NCBI GenBank assembly: GCA_004195335.1
Contig: SDWK01000040.1
Span: 1 to 6,102, forward strand
DNA from: Shewanella sp.
GTDB taxonomy: Bacteria > Pseudomonadota > Gammaproteobacteria > Enterobacterales > Shewanellaceae
Length of the DNA stretch: 6,102 nucleotides
Direction: 5' to 3'
Both the position numbers and the translations under genes were made by a program. The notes below the pieces were generated by a model. The model was not told the origin of the DNA, ran no database searches, and was given only the letters and a program-made list of their open reading frames with translations. Of the stretch, positions 6,064 through 6,102 are shown piece by piece (position 1 is the stretch's first letter; each line of letters opens with the position of its first letter).

Positions 6064-6102
6064 GTCTTATGCGATTGCTTTAATTTATCTCAAGCGCGAC
6101 CA

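Overview
The window looks like chromosome of a marine gammaproteobacterium, most likely Shewanella or a close relative. This rests on moderate GC, the style of the proteins and their closeness to Shewanella/Pseudomonas families. It is a judgement from reading the sequence, with no search behind it. All clear genes lie on the + strand.

Layout. Positions 1-455 hold no intact gene: a terminator-like hairpin for a gene ending at the left edge, a possible broken gene on the - strand (81-371), and a cluster of ATATTGAT half-sites (436-470) just before the first gene. Positions 501-1526 encode an AraC-family regulator with an Arabinose_bd-type sensor domain. Positions 1676-3742 encode a lipoprotein version of a zinc-dependent alkyl sulfatase (SdsA1/BDS1 family) with its metal ligands intact. 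Positions 3743-4195 contain no convincing gene but are packed with inverted repeats, and may be a dispersed structured element. Positions 4196-4524 read as a small gene broken by one frameshift. Its C-terminal half resembles my recollection of FagA, the small protein encoded just before fumC in Pseudomonas. Positions 4560-5936 encode an intact class II fumarase, FumC. The last 165 bases hold three hairpins and no gene.

How the genes may work together. The regulator and the sulfatase are adjacent and co-directional, so the regulator may control use of alkyl sulfate esters (inference only). The fagA-like/fumC pair recalls the Pseudomonas iron-starvation cluster fagA-fumC-orfX-sodA, in which iron-free FumC replaces iron-sulfur fumarases. 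Here the small gene appears disrupted, no Fur box was recognised in front of it, and sodA is not within the window.

No new defence, CRISPR or biosynthetic system is visible. The most unusual parts are the hairpin-rich block at 3765-4195 and the frameshifted small gene beside fumC.
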